From: Thysanoteuthis rhombus
Taxonomy: Eukaryota; Mollusca; Cephalopoda; Oegopsida; Thysanoteuthidae
Direction: 5' to 3'
Length of the DNA: 64,000 bases
Assembly: GCA_963457665.1 (NCBI GenBank)
Contig: OY735225.1
Coordinates: 4,649,861 to 4,713,860, forward strand
Shown here: in pieces, positions 1-12,109 of the stretch
Position numbering within the stretch: the stretch's first letter is position 1
Layout: each line of letters starts with the position of its first letter
Program-made: the position numbers and the translations under genes
Notes under the pieces: generated by a model
Database searches by the model: none
What the model was told of the DNA's origin: nothing
What the model saw: only the letters and a program-made list of their open reading frames with translations

Positions 1-237
1 TATGGGAAAATCAATTTACAAGGTGGGTTTATGCTATATTGGCACTTAGTTTGTGTCCGACAGAGTTGATACCTGTTTTAAAAAAATCAAAATTTAGTGA
101 TCACTGACCAACAAAAGACGAGAGAAGTGACTCGTTCATTGATCACCTCTTCTTCCATTTTTAATTGATCACTACATGCTTCCAAAACACGTTGGTTACG
201 TAATGGTTCCTATTGAGAGACTAATCAGACCTGTTTG
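1..237 (-). repeat. M-family interspersed repeat, copy 1 (cut by window edge)
   Basis: This is an antisense copy of the most abundant unnamed repeat in the window. Read on the minus strand it begins with the family's start (CAGGTCTGATTAGT) and continues through GATCAATT and GGTGATCAATGAA blocks to the TAGCATAAA and TGTAAATTGA blocks near base 1. The rest lies outside the window. The family has no coding capacity and I do not recognise it by name. Confidence 0.8.
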
Positions 238-239
238 TT

Positions 240-850
240 GCACTTTCAGAATGACAGTCGTCGAAAAATAGGTTTACAGTTGGGGGGTGGATTTTTGCTC
301 AGTCATATGCGTAGCATTCAGCACGGAAACTAATGCGTACTTATGAATATATAAAATAGCGGATTTTTTTTTTTTATAGTTTGCGAATATAGATATATAC
401 CTCTGATGAATGACAACAATAATAGTTATTGCCAGAGCGAGTACAATGAACTCTGGGAACGAGAGAGAAATAGTGAATTATTTGAAAGATTGAAATAACA
501 TCAGCAAAGCAAATAATTATTTAGAAAAAAAAAGGAGAATAATGAGGAAAGAAATGATATCAGTAATACATTCGATGAAACAACAGAATTAAAGATGGTT
601 GAATGTCAAGGGGAACTTTTGCGATTACATCAACCCCGACTCCAACAAACAATACCTCGACGACCAAGGAAACAATGATATACACATTTAGGAAAGGGGA
701 GTTAGGAATGGTGTGTTGCACAAATCTAAGGAGAACTAAGTAAGGAGAGCCGGTCTTTATTATTATTGTTATTATTATCATTGAACATATAAAAAGATGG
801 CGAACGATTCTATGCTTTTTTATGTCCATGTGTTTGTGTGTTGTGCTTCA
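240..850. other. AT-rich stretch, no gene seen
   Basis: Apart from a short ATT-rich patch near 760-780 I see no recognisable protein similarity, RNA gene or known repeat here. The short open frames are no longer than chance allows in AT-rich DNA. Confidence 0.5.
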
Positions 851-854
851 GCAC

Positions 855-1065
855 TACAGGTCATACTTTTTAGTCTACAGGCTCGAAAATTGGCATCAGT
901 ACTCCATTAAACCCTTTCTAAAGATTACATTTTTGATTTTTGGAGAAAAACTTTAATAAAAAATCTTTTTGGGATCTTATTTTGACGGGTACACTTTATT
1001 GATAATGTCTAGATTTTTTTCTCTATTGTAGAAGTTTTCCACTGGGAAACGCCAGTAATGTCATA
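855..1065 (+). repeat. Dispersed repeat L, copy 1
   Basis: This segment shares an ordered series of blocks with 24,650-24,845: GAAAATTGGCATCAGTACT, a T/A-rich spacer, TCTTTTTGGG, CTTATTTTGACGGGT, TAGATTTTTTT, and GGAAAACGCC followed by GTCAT. The order and spacing match in both copies, so they are two copies of one dispersed non-coding element. I cannot assign a class. Confidence 0.65.
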
Positions 1066-1089
1066 AATAAAAAATTATCCTGACCATCG

Positions 1090-1690
1090 ATGAAATTAAT
1101 TAACTGCCACCCCCACCATGCCTTCTTGGCTGTTAGGCCATTGCTACCAGCTAGAGATCGTTGGTCTCTTATTCCAAGTACTTTCGTATTTACTCTTTGA
1201 TCCATGGACACGACCATGTCTATTATTTGGTAGGTTCTCATCCCTTTGTCCATGATTACTTGGCCTAGTCTCTTCGCCCTGATGAGGTGATCAGTTTGGA
1301 TGTCAGAGTTTTTGCTGTTCGCTGAACTGCTTCGAGCGCTTTTCGTAATGTATTCACTTTGCATGCACATACTTTTCTAATCCTGTTTTGGCTTTTTGGA
1401 CATGAGTCCTCTACCGCCTACTTCGCTCTTCACATACAGTCTATCTGTGTCATCTCTAGGATGTAAGGCCTTGTGCATTGTCATAAGCTTTCGCGTTCAT
1501 CGGTCCATTGATCGAAGATCTTCCTTTGTCCATTCGAAGAATGGCCCCGTCTACTATCGATATTGCGCGTGTGTTCATCCGTTTTATCAGATTCCTACTT
1601 ATCATTCTCATTGTCGTTATTATACATTATAATGATGGTTACCACTGGAGGTTGAGTGACAGCAAGTCTCAAGTCCTTAGCCTTCCTCTC
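1090..1690 (-). mobile_element. Decayed LINE with restriction-like endonuclease (R4/Dong-like), fragments
   Basis: The minus strand encodes two blocks that match the LINE copies at 58-62 kb. One near 1,290-1,100 (IQTDHLIRAKRL, then RTYQIIDMVV) corresponds to the restriction-like endonuclease region. The other near 1,560-1,390 (SRDDTDRLYVK, GGRGLMS) lies between the reverse transcriptase and the endonuclease in better copies. The PD of the PD-(D/E)XK motif reads LG here, so the nuclease would be dead. Sequence around 1,640-1,690 (GGTTACCACTGGAGG on +) also resembles the reverse complement of the 3' end of the copy at 55-57 kb, so two truncated copies may abut. Several stops and frame breaks mark it as old. 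Confidence 0.65.
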
Positions 1691-1699
1691 ATCTTGTTT

Positions 1700-3440
1700 T
1701 TTTGTCTCTCTCTCTCCTATCACAGTAGAGCTGTGGTTCGTACTCCACCATCATTCGGGTGTTTTCTTCCTCCTCCTCCTCTGTTAGGCCACTGCTAATA
1801 GCCTTTATATAAATAAGAACAAATTGTATCAAGGCATTGATTACTATTGTTCGTATTATTTCACTTATTTGTATCTTATACCGTTGTCTCGAATCCATTG
1901 AGAGATGTATTATTTAAACGAGAACACAGCAAAATGTGAATTATATTCTTTTTTCTAGCCCAAGCAAAAGTTAAAAAAATTAATACACTAAAAATGTTAC
2001 GTGTATTTGCAGAACAAAATAAATCACTTTTTGTTCACCCTCCTTATATTCCTCTCTGTCTCTGTCCGTCTCTCGATTCAGGGCCATGTCGTTTTTGGAC
2101 TTAACAAATCTCAGAGAGACGACTGCACCCTACGAGATGCAAATTGTGTACAAGAGTAACTTGGTCCCAAAACTGAGGAGAACACTGAACGGAATTTCAT
2201 AAATTACATCAATAAATATTGGCGCAGAGGAGACTGAAGTGACACACAAAAAAATTGAAAAAGCTTCTCAATGTTCAGCATTTAAAGCTGTAAAGCTTTC
2301 TAGACTAATGGATACCAGTGGTTTAGAATCATTGTCATTCCTCGTTATTGATACATACGATAGGGAAAATACAGAAGTCGATTTCGGCCAAAAAAAGAAA
2401 AGAAAACGCCTGCTCAGCTTAATGGTTAATTCGCCTCCAGCCCCGAAAACAAGAAATGGAGAAAGATAGAGAAAGCGTACATATCCTAATGTTTAATGCG
2501 ACACTGGCCTCAGAAGCAAGGCATAAATAAAGAAAGGAGAAGCCTACTCAGCCTAATGGTCTATCGAAAAGCTAAGTGACACTCCGGGTTGGAACCGATT
2601 CCAGGATCTACTTGTTACAAACCTAACGCTTATAATCATTGATCTAAGGACATGTTGATAAAAATTGGAATTTATGAATGATGTTATGGTTCGGTTATGT
2701 ACAATTTTAGTGACATTTTTTTCGCCGATAAAAAAACAAAGTATTCATATCCTCCATTATCATCAGTTTTTTGCTACCATTTACCTTCATCTTAATTGTT
2801 GTTGCTTTTTATGGCAACTGAATAATTAAGATGAAGGTAAATAATAGTTGTTTGCTTGGGAAATGGTGTTGTGTAGTATTTTTCGATAACTAAACTTAAC
2901 AATTGCCGAATACTATTTAGTTGTGAACGAGGACTAATTTATCTGAAAATCAATCGTATTTCAAATAGGGAAACCCCACAAAAGTTTTTAAATAAAACAA
3001 AAGAAAACTGTGGTCTTTTGAATAAAACCAAAACAAAACGTATTTATTGAATTAGCAACAATCCTCACCCACTCGATGTCTGTTTTTGACCAATGGGAAC
3101 AGATCCAGATGTGACGTCATACATGTTTCTATTTTTTTCCTACCCTCTTTAGATTCATTGTTTAAATCTCAACATCTTAAAATTTAGCATCTGACGGATC
3201 GCGATAATAAAGTCCTCTCTGTAAGAGTTCGACACAGGAAGATGGGAAAAGGCGAAATGGAAGATTTTCGAAGAAAATGTCAAGGTGAGTGGATTCATTG
3301 ATTCATTTCTTGATGCTGGCAGCTGAGTCAGTCAGAGACTCCGGGGACAGGGGAGTGGGTGCCTTCGATCGTAGTGTACGGATCAGTCTTCTCCTTGGAG
3401 GATTAACAAGATCACAACATCATGCTCTCTACACGATCTT
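1700..3440. other. Mostly featureless AT-rich DNA
   Basis: I see only a weak continuation of LINE 3' sequence near 1,720-1,750 (GAGCTGTGGTTCGTA) and the inverted repeat listed separately at 2,781-2,840. The frame at 2,239-2,469 has no recognisable domain. The 3,280-3,440 segment next to the 5S-like sequence is unassigned. Confidence 0.4.
2781..2840. repeat. Perfect 17-bp inverted repeat (hairpin)
   Basis: TTACCTTCATCTTAATT at 2,781-2,797 is exactly complementary to AATTAAGATGAAGGTAA at 2,824-2,840, with a 26-bp spacer. Half-sites recur at 10,732-10,747 and, diverged, near 24,868, next to a shared GCAGTGAGC block. This suggests the folded end of a small non-autonomous element, not a terminator. 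Confidence 0.6.
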
Positions 3441-3446
3441 ACACCT

Positions 3447-3540
3447 GCTCACAGAACCCAGTATACCCATCTAGGTAAAGATTAAGCTCCATGTTGTTTA
3501 ACTTGGTTGATCGTGCAATTTCGTCATAACCAGGTGTGTG
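3447..3540 (-). repeat. 5S rRNA-derived sequence (SINE3-like or 5S pseudogene), copy 1
   Basis: Read on the minus strand, this matches eukaryotic 5S rRNA in order: the CCTGGTTATGACG region, CGATCAACCAAGTTAAACAAC (5S has CGATCACCGAAGTTAAGCAAC), TACCTAGATGGG, and TATACTGGGTTCTGT (5S has AATACCGGGTGCTGT). About a dozen bases corresponding to GTGACCGCCTGG are missing, which removes part of internal promoter box C. The copy at 49,380 lacks the same segment, so both probably descend from one altered 5S-like founder. It is unlikely to be a working 5S gene. Confidence 0.65.
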
Positions 3541-3795
3541 TATGAGACAAAGGAACAAAAAAACTGTTCTTTCAAAAAAACATGTCTTGATGATGACAAT
3601 GACAAAAAGTACTTTTACTGAATTCTTCTTTTCCTTTTCTGTGATTTAACGAGGTAATCAATATTCATGCATCACTGGAGAGAAATATTTGCACAGACTC
3701 CTTATGCATAAATGAATTTGCTTAAAGAAAAGTTAGCCCACTAGAATGAGAGAGGAGAGATAGATGTAATTACGAGCATACGTGTTTATATCATA

Positions 3796-4072
3796 ATCAA
3801 CATCAGTCTCTTAACGTCCGTCGTTGGACAGGGACCTTCCTCAGGATCCGCCACATTTGTCTATCATATGTGTCGCAGAACCAGTATTTTCTGAATTTGT
3901 CTAGTTCGTCTCTACATCTTGTATTCTGCCTGCCTCAGTTTCGCATGTGATCCCTCGAGATCCACGTTACGATTCGTGATGTCCATTGGTTGTCTTTCAT
4001 TCTTGCAACATGACCAGCCCATTACACTTGGAGTTTTCTAATAGATTCTATGATATATTGGACTCCTGTAGA
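3796..4072 (-). mobile_element. RTE-clade LINE 3' end, truncated
   Basis: The minus strand carries the 3' part of the RTE family whose longest copy is at 51,730-52,757. It includes the WAGHVARM-like segment (TGGGCTGGTCATGTTGCAAG) and the conserved terminal block complementary to ACGTCCGTCGTTGGACA. It is 5'-truncated after about 275 bp and abuts an M-family copy at about 4,075. It has no coding potential left. Confidence 0.85.
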
Positions 4073-4084
4073 AAACCCCAAGTG

Positions 4085-4205
4085 ATCAATATGTTTTGGC
4101 AGCATACCATGTTAGCGGTGATCAATTGAAAATTTGGAAAGGGGGTGATCAATGAATTAATTATGTCTTTCGCTTTTACATACTGGGAAAAAAACTTCCA
4201 AAGGG
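4085..4205 (+). repeat. M-family repeat, partial copy 2
   Basis: The blocks TTTTGGCAGCATACCATGTT, GGTGATCAATTGAAAA and GGGGGTGATCAATGAATTAA identify the central part of the M family. The left side is replaced by an RTE 3' end and the right side runs into the giant (GA)n tract. Confidence 0.75.
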
Positions 4206-4208
4206 ATT

Positions 4209-4594
<386 letters not shown>

Positions 4595-4611
4595 CACTCA
4601 CTCACTCACTC

Positions 4612-5590
4612 AATGTGGGTGAAATTTCCCTGGAGTAAATTACCCATGCGAATTTCACCAGCGGTAAATTCCATCTCAGTAAATTCTCTCAAAATATCCA
4701 TGCATGAAAAGAGTCCCTTTCAAATCAGCGAAATTTTACATCGATTCCCCACAGGAGAATGTATTTTCCGTTAACTTCAAGAGTATCTATCTAAATAACT
4801 CTAAATCCACTCACGTAGAATCATTTTATTATTGTGATGTGATTATTTGAGGATATATTCATGTTAGTATGAAAAATGAGTCAAATAAAGTCACTCAAAG
4901 TATCGAGATAAACGCGACAGAAAAGCGTCGGTCGTTTTCGACGTTTTTTTTCTAAGAAAAAACAAAGCATATTAAACTAACAATTTTTTCATTGTCTTAA
5001 ATATATCTTAATGGAAATGAAATCCGTTCGACTGATTACAAATAGCCACACTGACCGCATTAACATTGGGCACAACAGTATTTTGTAGTAAAATTTATAT
5101 TCCGGGACGTTAAACTCTCAAGGATGTCAACAATTGTAAATAAAGTGCATTTGCAAAATGAGATCGATGAAAAATAATGTACAATCATAAAAATGTAGAA
5201 TTATAAAAAACTAAAAAAACATTCACAATGTCTATATCAAGGAATGAAATAGAATACATTTTTATTTACCAAGCATACAATAGAATATTAGTTATAAAAT
5301 TTTTAATTAATACAACAATTGGTTAGGAGGGTAAAAATCAGGTCTCACAAACAGAACCCACCTTTTTATCATTTTTTATTTGAAGATATTTTTCAATTAA
5401 AAAAAAAAATTAGATGTGATCGTGATGATAGGTTTAAAGGAATTAGAATTATAATCGTTAGAGAAGATAGGAACGGTCGGGGAGACTTGATTAAAGTGTT
5501 CAAGATTCTGCGTGGTCAAGAATCTAGACCCGGATGTAATTTCCACCAAAATGGAGTAAAAGAAGCTGAGAATCCAGAGTTATATAATCA
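4612..5590. other. AT-rich sequence with no recognised element
   Basis: I see a His/Asp-rich frame (5,319-5,624) only because it reads through the CAT-rich tail of the next RTE copy. Nothing else is identifiable. Confidence 0.45.
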
Positions 5591-6360
5591 TGATCATCAT
5601 CATGATCATCATCATCATCATTAGCCTATTAGCATCCGTCGTTGAACATTGACCCTCCCCGTGATACGCCAGGTCTTTCCATCGTGTACGTCACGGAGCC
5701 AGTACTTTCTGAACTCACGTATTCCGTCACGCAATCTTATGTTTTTATTCGACCCCAGTTTCGCATGTGATCCATGTTGAGACTCGTGATATCCAGCGGT
5801 TGTCAGACGTTCTTGCAACATGACCAGCCCAATGCCATTAAAGTTTTCGTATGGATTCTATGGCATTCGCACTCCTGTCTTTCATCGAATATACTGTGCT
5901 GTTTTGTGATCTTTCCATGTAAGCTTTGTGCACGTTGTATGCTCCTCGGTTTGCAGGTCTGTCTCTTGGTTAGGTTCCATGTTTCAGCTCCATAGGTGAC
6001 TCTCGGGAGGATGATGTGGTTGTATACACTTTTCAGCACTAGCAGAATAGTCTTATTCTTGAAAGTTGAAAGTTCAGCTTGCCAACGTAGTGATCCTTCG
6101 TTTGATTTCTTTTTTTAAGGATTTCGTGGAGATTCGTTGTCCGAGATAGATGTAGTGGTCCACTTTCTTCAGTTCTTCGTCTTCGATTTTGATCGTTGCG
6201 TTTTTTAAGCAACCCTAGATTTGCTGACGAAATCGTCCTTTTTGCTGAAAACCTTCATGACCTCCAGATGATGCTGGACAGACTGAACGAAGTCAAGAAG
6301 AAAGTTGGTTTCCTTACGAACTTTAGTAAAACGAACGTCTTGGGCAACGATTATGTTGAA
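5590..6360 (-). mobile_element. RTE-clade LINE with 5' inversion (twin-priming structure)
   Basis: From 5,590 to about 6,203 the minus strand holds the RTE 3' region: the AETWNLTKRQT segment, the upstream DHYIYLGQR-like segment, and an IKIEDEEL block near 6,190. From about 6,204 to 6,360 the orientation flips and the plus strand encodes RFADEIVLFAENLHDLQMML through NFSKTNVLGNDYVE. In an intact copy this lies immediately upstream of the IKIED block. The inverted piece and the 3' piece meet at adjacent element positions, which is the classic product of twin priming during LINE insertion. The tail is (CAT)n. The catalytic box reads FADE where FADD is expected. Confidence 0.85.
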
Positions 6361-6544
6361 ATATATTGCAGAAGTAGAATGAATACCAGAAAATACAATA
6401 GAATGGTCATGACCGGACTATGAAATCAGATACTGAACAGGACTATTAGTATGTAGTGCTATCACTGGATGCAAATGATTTGAAAAAAAAATGATGTTTA
6501 TTATACCACCGCAGATGTTTGAAGTTCTAGACATTATGTTAATC

Positions 6545-6880
6545 AGCATCAGTCTCTTTTAAGGTCCATCGTTGGATATGGACCTTGCTCAGGATCCGCC
6601 ACATTTCTCTATCGTGAGCGTCACGGAGCCAGCATTTTCTGTCTTGTTCATCTCTTCACCTTGTTTTTTGTCAGCGTGGGTTTCACATGTGGTCTCTGGG
6701 GATTCATGTTGTGGGTCGTGATGTCCATCGGTTGTCTTTCATTCTCGCAACACGACCAGCCCATTGCCATTTGAGTTTTCTAATGGATTCTATGATGTCT
6801 CTTACCCCTGTTTTCTTTCTGATATAATGTGCTGTCTCGTGATCTCTCCATGTGAGGTTGAGCATGATTCTCTCCTGGGT
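6545..6880 (-). mobile_element. RTE-clade LINE 3' end, truncated
   Basis: The minus strand encodes WRDHETAHYIRKKTGVRDII and IRKLKWQWAGRVARMKDNRW, the C-terminal segment of the RTE ORF, followed by the conserved 3' terminal block. It diverges from the family beyond about 6,878, which marks the 5' truncation. Confidence 0.85.
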
Positions 6881-6909
6881 TTCATAGAGTGTGCCTGTAT
6901 ACACAATTA

Positions 6910-8525
6910 TCACACTATTTTGTCGCGCTAGAATAAATGTTATGTTGCTCTAACTATAAACTACTCATGCCAAACATGGGTCACAAAATCGTTTAGATAT
7001 CTACCTAATTAAATAAGTTCATCTTCTCTTTTGGATTGGATCTGATTGAAAGCAATAGAATTTACAACAGTTGCTTTCCGTATAATGATTGTGCTCTGGA
7101 ACAATTCTTTAACGATAAATATATTTATGCTATCGACGCTATTTTGAAGGCTTGTTTAAGCATTGTTTACATCCTGAAAACCTTTGCTATCGAAAGCTGA
7201 CTTCAAGCTTCGGTACTCAATTCATTCAATCAGTATTCACAAGACTTAATCAAGCCATCGTAACAAATAAGCAGAATAATAATTCATTTTTTAAAAATCT
7301 CCTGAGAGGGGTATCGCAGATCTTGCAAGATTGATATTTTTAAACCTTTTAAAAAATAAATCACACAATTTTTTTGGTGGATTGTGTATATCGAGCCCAA
7401 TGAAGGACCGGTTTTGAACCGTAAACTCAACCGTACCCGGTGCAAAGGTCAAACATAGTTATCACCTCAAAGTGAACGCTTGCTTTTGTAACGAACATCA
7501 TATGCTAGTCAGATTAATTAATGAGCTGTAATTACAGAGAAAAAATTATAGCTATTAGACTAATTACAGTATTTTGGGTGAAATTAGAAAGTAATTTATC
7601 CAAGCGTTTACATAAGCGGTAAACACATATTGACCATTCGGAATAGTCAAATGTTCAACCTCGAGTGAATGCTTCGTTGTTTATCTTAGACGGAATAATA
7701 AAAAAAATCGCGTTGATTTCCAACTGGACATGGAAAGTGACACTACTCTTCTTTTTCCGTCTTAAATGTGGATCTTAAAAGATCATATACAAAATTACGA
7801 CCGACAGGAAATAAGATGGCGTGACAATTTGGATAGGTTCTGGCAAATCTTGAAGAAAGAAATTAAAAGGACGATAATGATGTAGATAATAAAGTGAATA
7901 CCATATTTACCGGGGCTGACGATACAAGACGATTCAAGAACGCGGCCAAAGTTTTCCTTGCAAAATTTTGAAGAAGATAAACGCCCGAAAATATCAATCT
8001 AAATTTGAGGTCTAAGCTTCTATGACTAGTACTTCGTCAGTGAGCTCGTTTTCTGTAGTTTAGCAACTGAGAGAAAGAGATGCATAGATAGATATGGGAA
8101 GGCTGAAAAAGATAGATATAACCGAAATAACTATAGACCGACCCCTTCCCCCGTCACATACCATGTGTACAAACAGACTGAAATAGACAGATAAGATTAG
8201 ACTCATATAGATTAATATGAAGAGACTAAAATAGATGTATAGGTTGATAGATAAATAAAGAGATCAGATGGACATTTAGATAATAAATAGAGTCAATATA
8301 ACAGGCATCGTACAGATGATTATGTTGTGCTCGTTATTTCATAAAAGAATCATTAGTATATCTGTTGTATTTTTATATGCTTGTAAAATCATCATTATTG
8401 TACATAGTGCATTATTAGACTTAAAAATCGTTGTCTATATTGTATATTTGTTTTCATGTCTTCATTTAGAAAATCATTTCATTTATTGGGGAGTTTTATG
8501 GTTGTTCGTATTAAATATCTCTGAA
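6910..8525. other. AT-rich sequence, no clear feature
   Basis: No host gene or RNA is seen. A short stretch near 7,805-7,855 reads RQEIRWRDNLDRFWQIL on the plus strand, resembling the C-terminal RWRDELDKF segment of RTE ORFs. It may be a very old scrap of a related LINE; confidence in that is low. Confidence 0.35.
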
Positions 8526-8527
8526 TA

Positions 8528-9150
8528 ATGCTGGACGAAGTGAACGAAGTTGGTCTACACATGATCTTCAGTGAAATAAATGTCAGGTACAATAAATACG
8601 TTGAAGACAAATGCACAAGAAATCGAAAATGTACACCTGAGAAAGGCAGACCACCGCATCTACACCGGACAACGAATCTCTATGAAACCCTCAAAAGAAG
8701 ACGGAATCAAGCAAATAATCACTCTAGGTTGGCAAAGTTTTGATAAAACAAGCTCGACCTTTAAGAACGAAAAAATCTTAGCAGTTTTTAAAAGAAGGGT
8801 CTACAATCGTCCTGATAATCCCCTATAGAGCTGAAACATGGATACAAACCAAAAGATTGACCCTTAAACTGAGAACCATTTAACATGCACCGGAAAAAAT
8901 CATATTTTACATCACATGGAGACATCACATGATAGCACAGTATATTTCAGAAAAACAGGAGTCAGGAATGCAATAGATTTCATTAGAAAACTCAAATGGC
9001 AATGGGCTGGTTATAATGGCAGACAGAACCCTCGGAGATCATATGCCTAACTATAGCCGGTGAAATATAAGATGGAGTGACGAACTAGACACGTTCGGAA
9101 AGTATTGGCTCTGCGACGCCCTTGATAGAGACGTCTGGCTATGACGTTTT
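8528..9150 (+). mobile_element. RTE-clade LINE fragment, highly diverged
   Basis: The order of blocks follows the RTE ORF: MLDEVNEVGLHMIFSEINV, the STFKNEKI-like segment, a TYRAETW-like segment, WRHHM, and GWL..GR, ending in an RWSDELDTFGKYW-like segment near 9,100. Several frame shifts are present and the terminal CAT/ATG tail is missing, so it is truncated at both ends. Compared with the copy at 51.7 kb it is much more diverged and so probably older. Confidence 0.8.
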
Positions 9151-9164
9151 ACTTTATCTTTCAG

Positions 9165-10430
9165 GAAAAGCATACGTTTCTTTCATTGATATTATTGTAT
9201 GTGTGGGCTCTTGTTATTATTTCTCATTTTATAATTGTTTTTTCCCCTCCTCCTTAAATTTTCATACGTGCTTAGAAAGTGTTGTTGATTACTTATAATT
9301 TGTACTGTTAAATGCAATTTTATGATAGTTATATCTGTATACTTTATCATTGTCTTCATCATCTTTGGTAGTTACAGTTGCTTCGTTTATGGTATTGTTT
9401 ATTAGGCATATTCGTTGAAGTGGATATATGTTTTTATCTCCTCAATTACCTAGTATATTTTGGTTATTGTACGTGTTATTGTACATCATTTTATGATGTT
9501 TTTCCTTTCTATACATTATTTTGCCAGAATGTAGCGAAATACAATGTACAATTTTTCAAAAAATATAGATTAAAGCTCTATTTTAAGAATTTTGATTTAA
9601 TCAGTAGCGTACGGTGGTTATTGTCACATGGTGTGATATGTGCTACTGTGCTGAATCTGATACTCTGATATAAGTAATACTAAAAAATAAACATATAAAC
9701 TTCAAGTTATTTCAATACATATTGCGGATCGCAAACTACAAATCAAATGAATTTTCTAGCATAAATAAACTGAAAATCTAATTTCTTTAAATTATGAAAA
9801 TTGAAAAAAAAAAAGAAAAGAAATGCTAATTGTTCCAAAAGATTTTTTTGACTAATTTTTAAATCCATCTTAAAATTATTAGTTGCTTTTTTATTGCAAC
9901 CTTTCGATCAGACCAGTGGTGGACTAAGGCAAGCGTAGAGTGGGTGCTCCGTCCGCGTGACACCATCACAAGGAGTCGACACCAAAATGCCTGCCTTATT
10001 TTTTCCATATGTTCCTCAGTAATTGTTTTTCTAATGTAAAATCTGTCTGGACAGACAATATCTCCGAAAGTACTCAATGAATTTCAAAGGAAGTTTTTGG
10101 GGGTGGGGGTGGCGATGAATTAATTTTGGGGGCGGATCCATGTACAATTGTTCCCCTTTTAATGACCTTGGTGAAGGTATGCACTCTCCGAGTGCTTTCT
10201 AGTTTTATTGTGTAATTTTCCATAGAAACTGAGGGAAAACATTTTCATGGTACCCATACTCATTTTCTTCAAATAATTTCACAGAATCAGACTTGAAAGA
10301 TTCATAACTAATAAGAATCATGATGAATAATGTGTTGTATTAGTACAGAAAGATCACCAAAATTCTAGATATCCTGAGAAGAGAGCAAGTACTGAAATGC
10401 TGGGGTGACACCATAATTTACCATCCCTTA
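9165..10430. other. AT-rich sequence, no clear feature
   Basis: The 96-residue frame at 9,378-9,668 is rich in Phe/Tyr/Leu codons, as expected from TA-rich DNA, and shows no domain. A G-rich patch at 10,098-10,135 is unassigned. Confidence 0.4.
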
Positions 10431-10760
10431 TAACACCAACCATAGGCCCGCCATTGGATCAGACCAATTAACCCCTGACAGTGAGCAAATAGCGTTAAGC
10501 GGAAAATAAACCATGAGCCTCTGATGGTGTTCGAGCCCACATCCTCGATCCAAGAGGAAGTACCGAGACTTCAAGACTTGGAGCAGAACTTCGAATTTTA
10601 ACCCATCATTCTTTCCGATTTTTATATTCTGGTAGTTACAGTATTTAATAACCTTTACCGTGTTTCATTTGCTCACTGCCAAAGGGTAGATAGTCAGAAG
10701 AAAAGTTGTAATAAGAAAGCAATTTGCACAATTAAGATGAAGGTAAAATGTTGTCATACA
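10430..10760 (+). repeat. Degenerate short repeat with tRNA-like boxes (family X)
   Basis: ACAGTGAGCAAATAGCGTTAA near 10,479 recurs as GCAGTGAGCGAATAGCGTTA near 24,943. TGTTCGAGCCCAC near 10,528 resembles a tRNA B box, and TAGCGTTAAGCGG could be a weak A box 35-40 bp earlier. An inverted fragment (TTTGCTCACTGCC, 10,667-10,680) and an AATTAAGATGAAGGTAA-like half-site near 10,732 follow. A degraded tRNA-derived SINE or a hairpin element are both possible. Confidence 0.4.
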
Positions 10761-10769
10761 AACTTAAGA

Positions 10770-11820
10770 AATAATTATGATTTATATTTTATCCAATAGA
10801 AATATGAAATGTGAACAAATGACTTGAAAAAAAAAGTGAAAACGGGGATAATTTCATTCAAACTAGAAAAAGTACTTGAAAAGATATTTGAATTACATTT
10901 TAAAAAGTTCATGGAAAAGTACTTGAATTAAACACAATTAGGGCTGATTCAATGTTCGATTATATCTTTAGCAAAAAAAAAAAAAAATTACAATAAAAAA
11001 GCAAAAAAAACTCTCAAAATGAAATGGAAGATACATAACGAATGTGAAAACTGAGTTGAAAAAAACATTAACACGATAAAATCACAAACAAATATCCTAA
11101 TTCTCCAGGTGTGAGATCCAAGAAACATATTACATACTATCAATAACTCGAATATAACATCATTTTTTAACATATATTTTATTAAAATAACACTTGATTC
11201 ATGAAAAATATTATTTATTGCAGAATAAAATAATATGGGTAGTTGAGTTTTTCAGTGATTTCTCGATGTATTTCATTTTTCCTCTAAATATATGGGTCTG
11301 TAGACTCATAATATTAACGCGCAAAGGAGAAAACAAAGTAAAATTTAGAGTAAGAAAATCAATAATTACGAAGTAACGAATAACAAAATTATAAATATGA
11401 AGTAACGAAATACGGAATTTATACTTATGAATTCTTTTTTAGAAGGGTTTGAAGTTTCCAAGACTATTTATATATATCATTGAGTGGACAATAAGGAAAA
11501 TAGTTGTATTTAAATCAAGTTTATTATGCATCACCTTCTGGCTTTGTCAAAGTAGTAATTTGAAATTAAAATATTGGAAATTTCATTTTTTTATGAGTAA
11601 ATAATGTCACGTAATATCATACTGCGTGAGCGCAAACGCTAATTATTTTGAATTGTGGAGAAACTGCTAACAGAAAAAAATGTATCCATATATAAAAAAG
11701 AGTGTGTATGAACAATGATTGTAGACGATTATCCGGGCTATGTTTTCATGCTATTGCCTCGAAAATCCGCCTAACTATTAAGTTCTACTATTTTTCTCAT
11801 TATCAATATGATAATATTGT
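10770..11820. other. AT-rich sequence, nothing identified
   Basis: The stretch is dominated by A- and T-runs. I see no conserved domain, RNA motif or repeat shared with the rest of the window. Confidence 0.45.
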
Positions 11821-11824
11821 CATT

Positions 11825-11909
<85 letters not shown>
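11825..11909. repeat. Compound (CA)n(TA)n microsatellite
   Basis: An AC tract runs to about 11,862 and passes into a pure AT tract. The frames across it are repeat artefacts. Confidence 0.95.
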
Positions 11910-11911
<2 letters not shown>

Positions 11912-12061
11912 ATATGTGCGTAATTTATTAAATTAACAATTTTGAAAAATGACTAAATCATATTTTTCTATTTCCGATAATGCATGCACAAAAAATCTAT
12001 AATTTAGTTGTTTTCATAAATTGTCAATTTGATAAATTGCGCATTGCCGGAAATCTTTCCG

Positions 12062-12063
<2 letters not shown>

Positions 12064-12106
<43 letters not shown>
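12064..12106. repeat. (AT)n microsatellite
   Basis: Pure TA dinucleotide, about 43 bp. Confidence 0.95.

Positions 12107-12109
<3 letters not shown>

Noticed and set aside
7800-7860. A further RTE copy
   Set aside because: Only about 17 residues resemble the C-terminal RWRDELDKF segment, with no flanking blocks, so it is noted only in the spacer entry.
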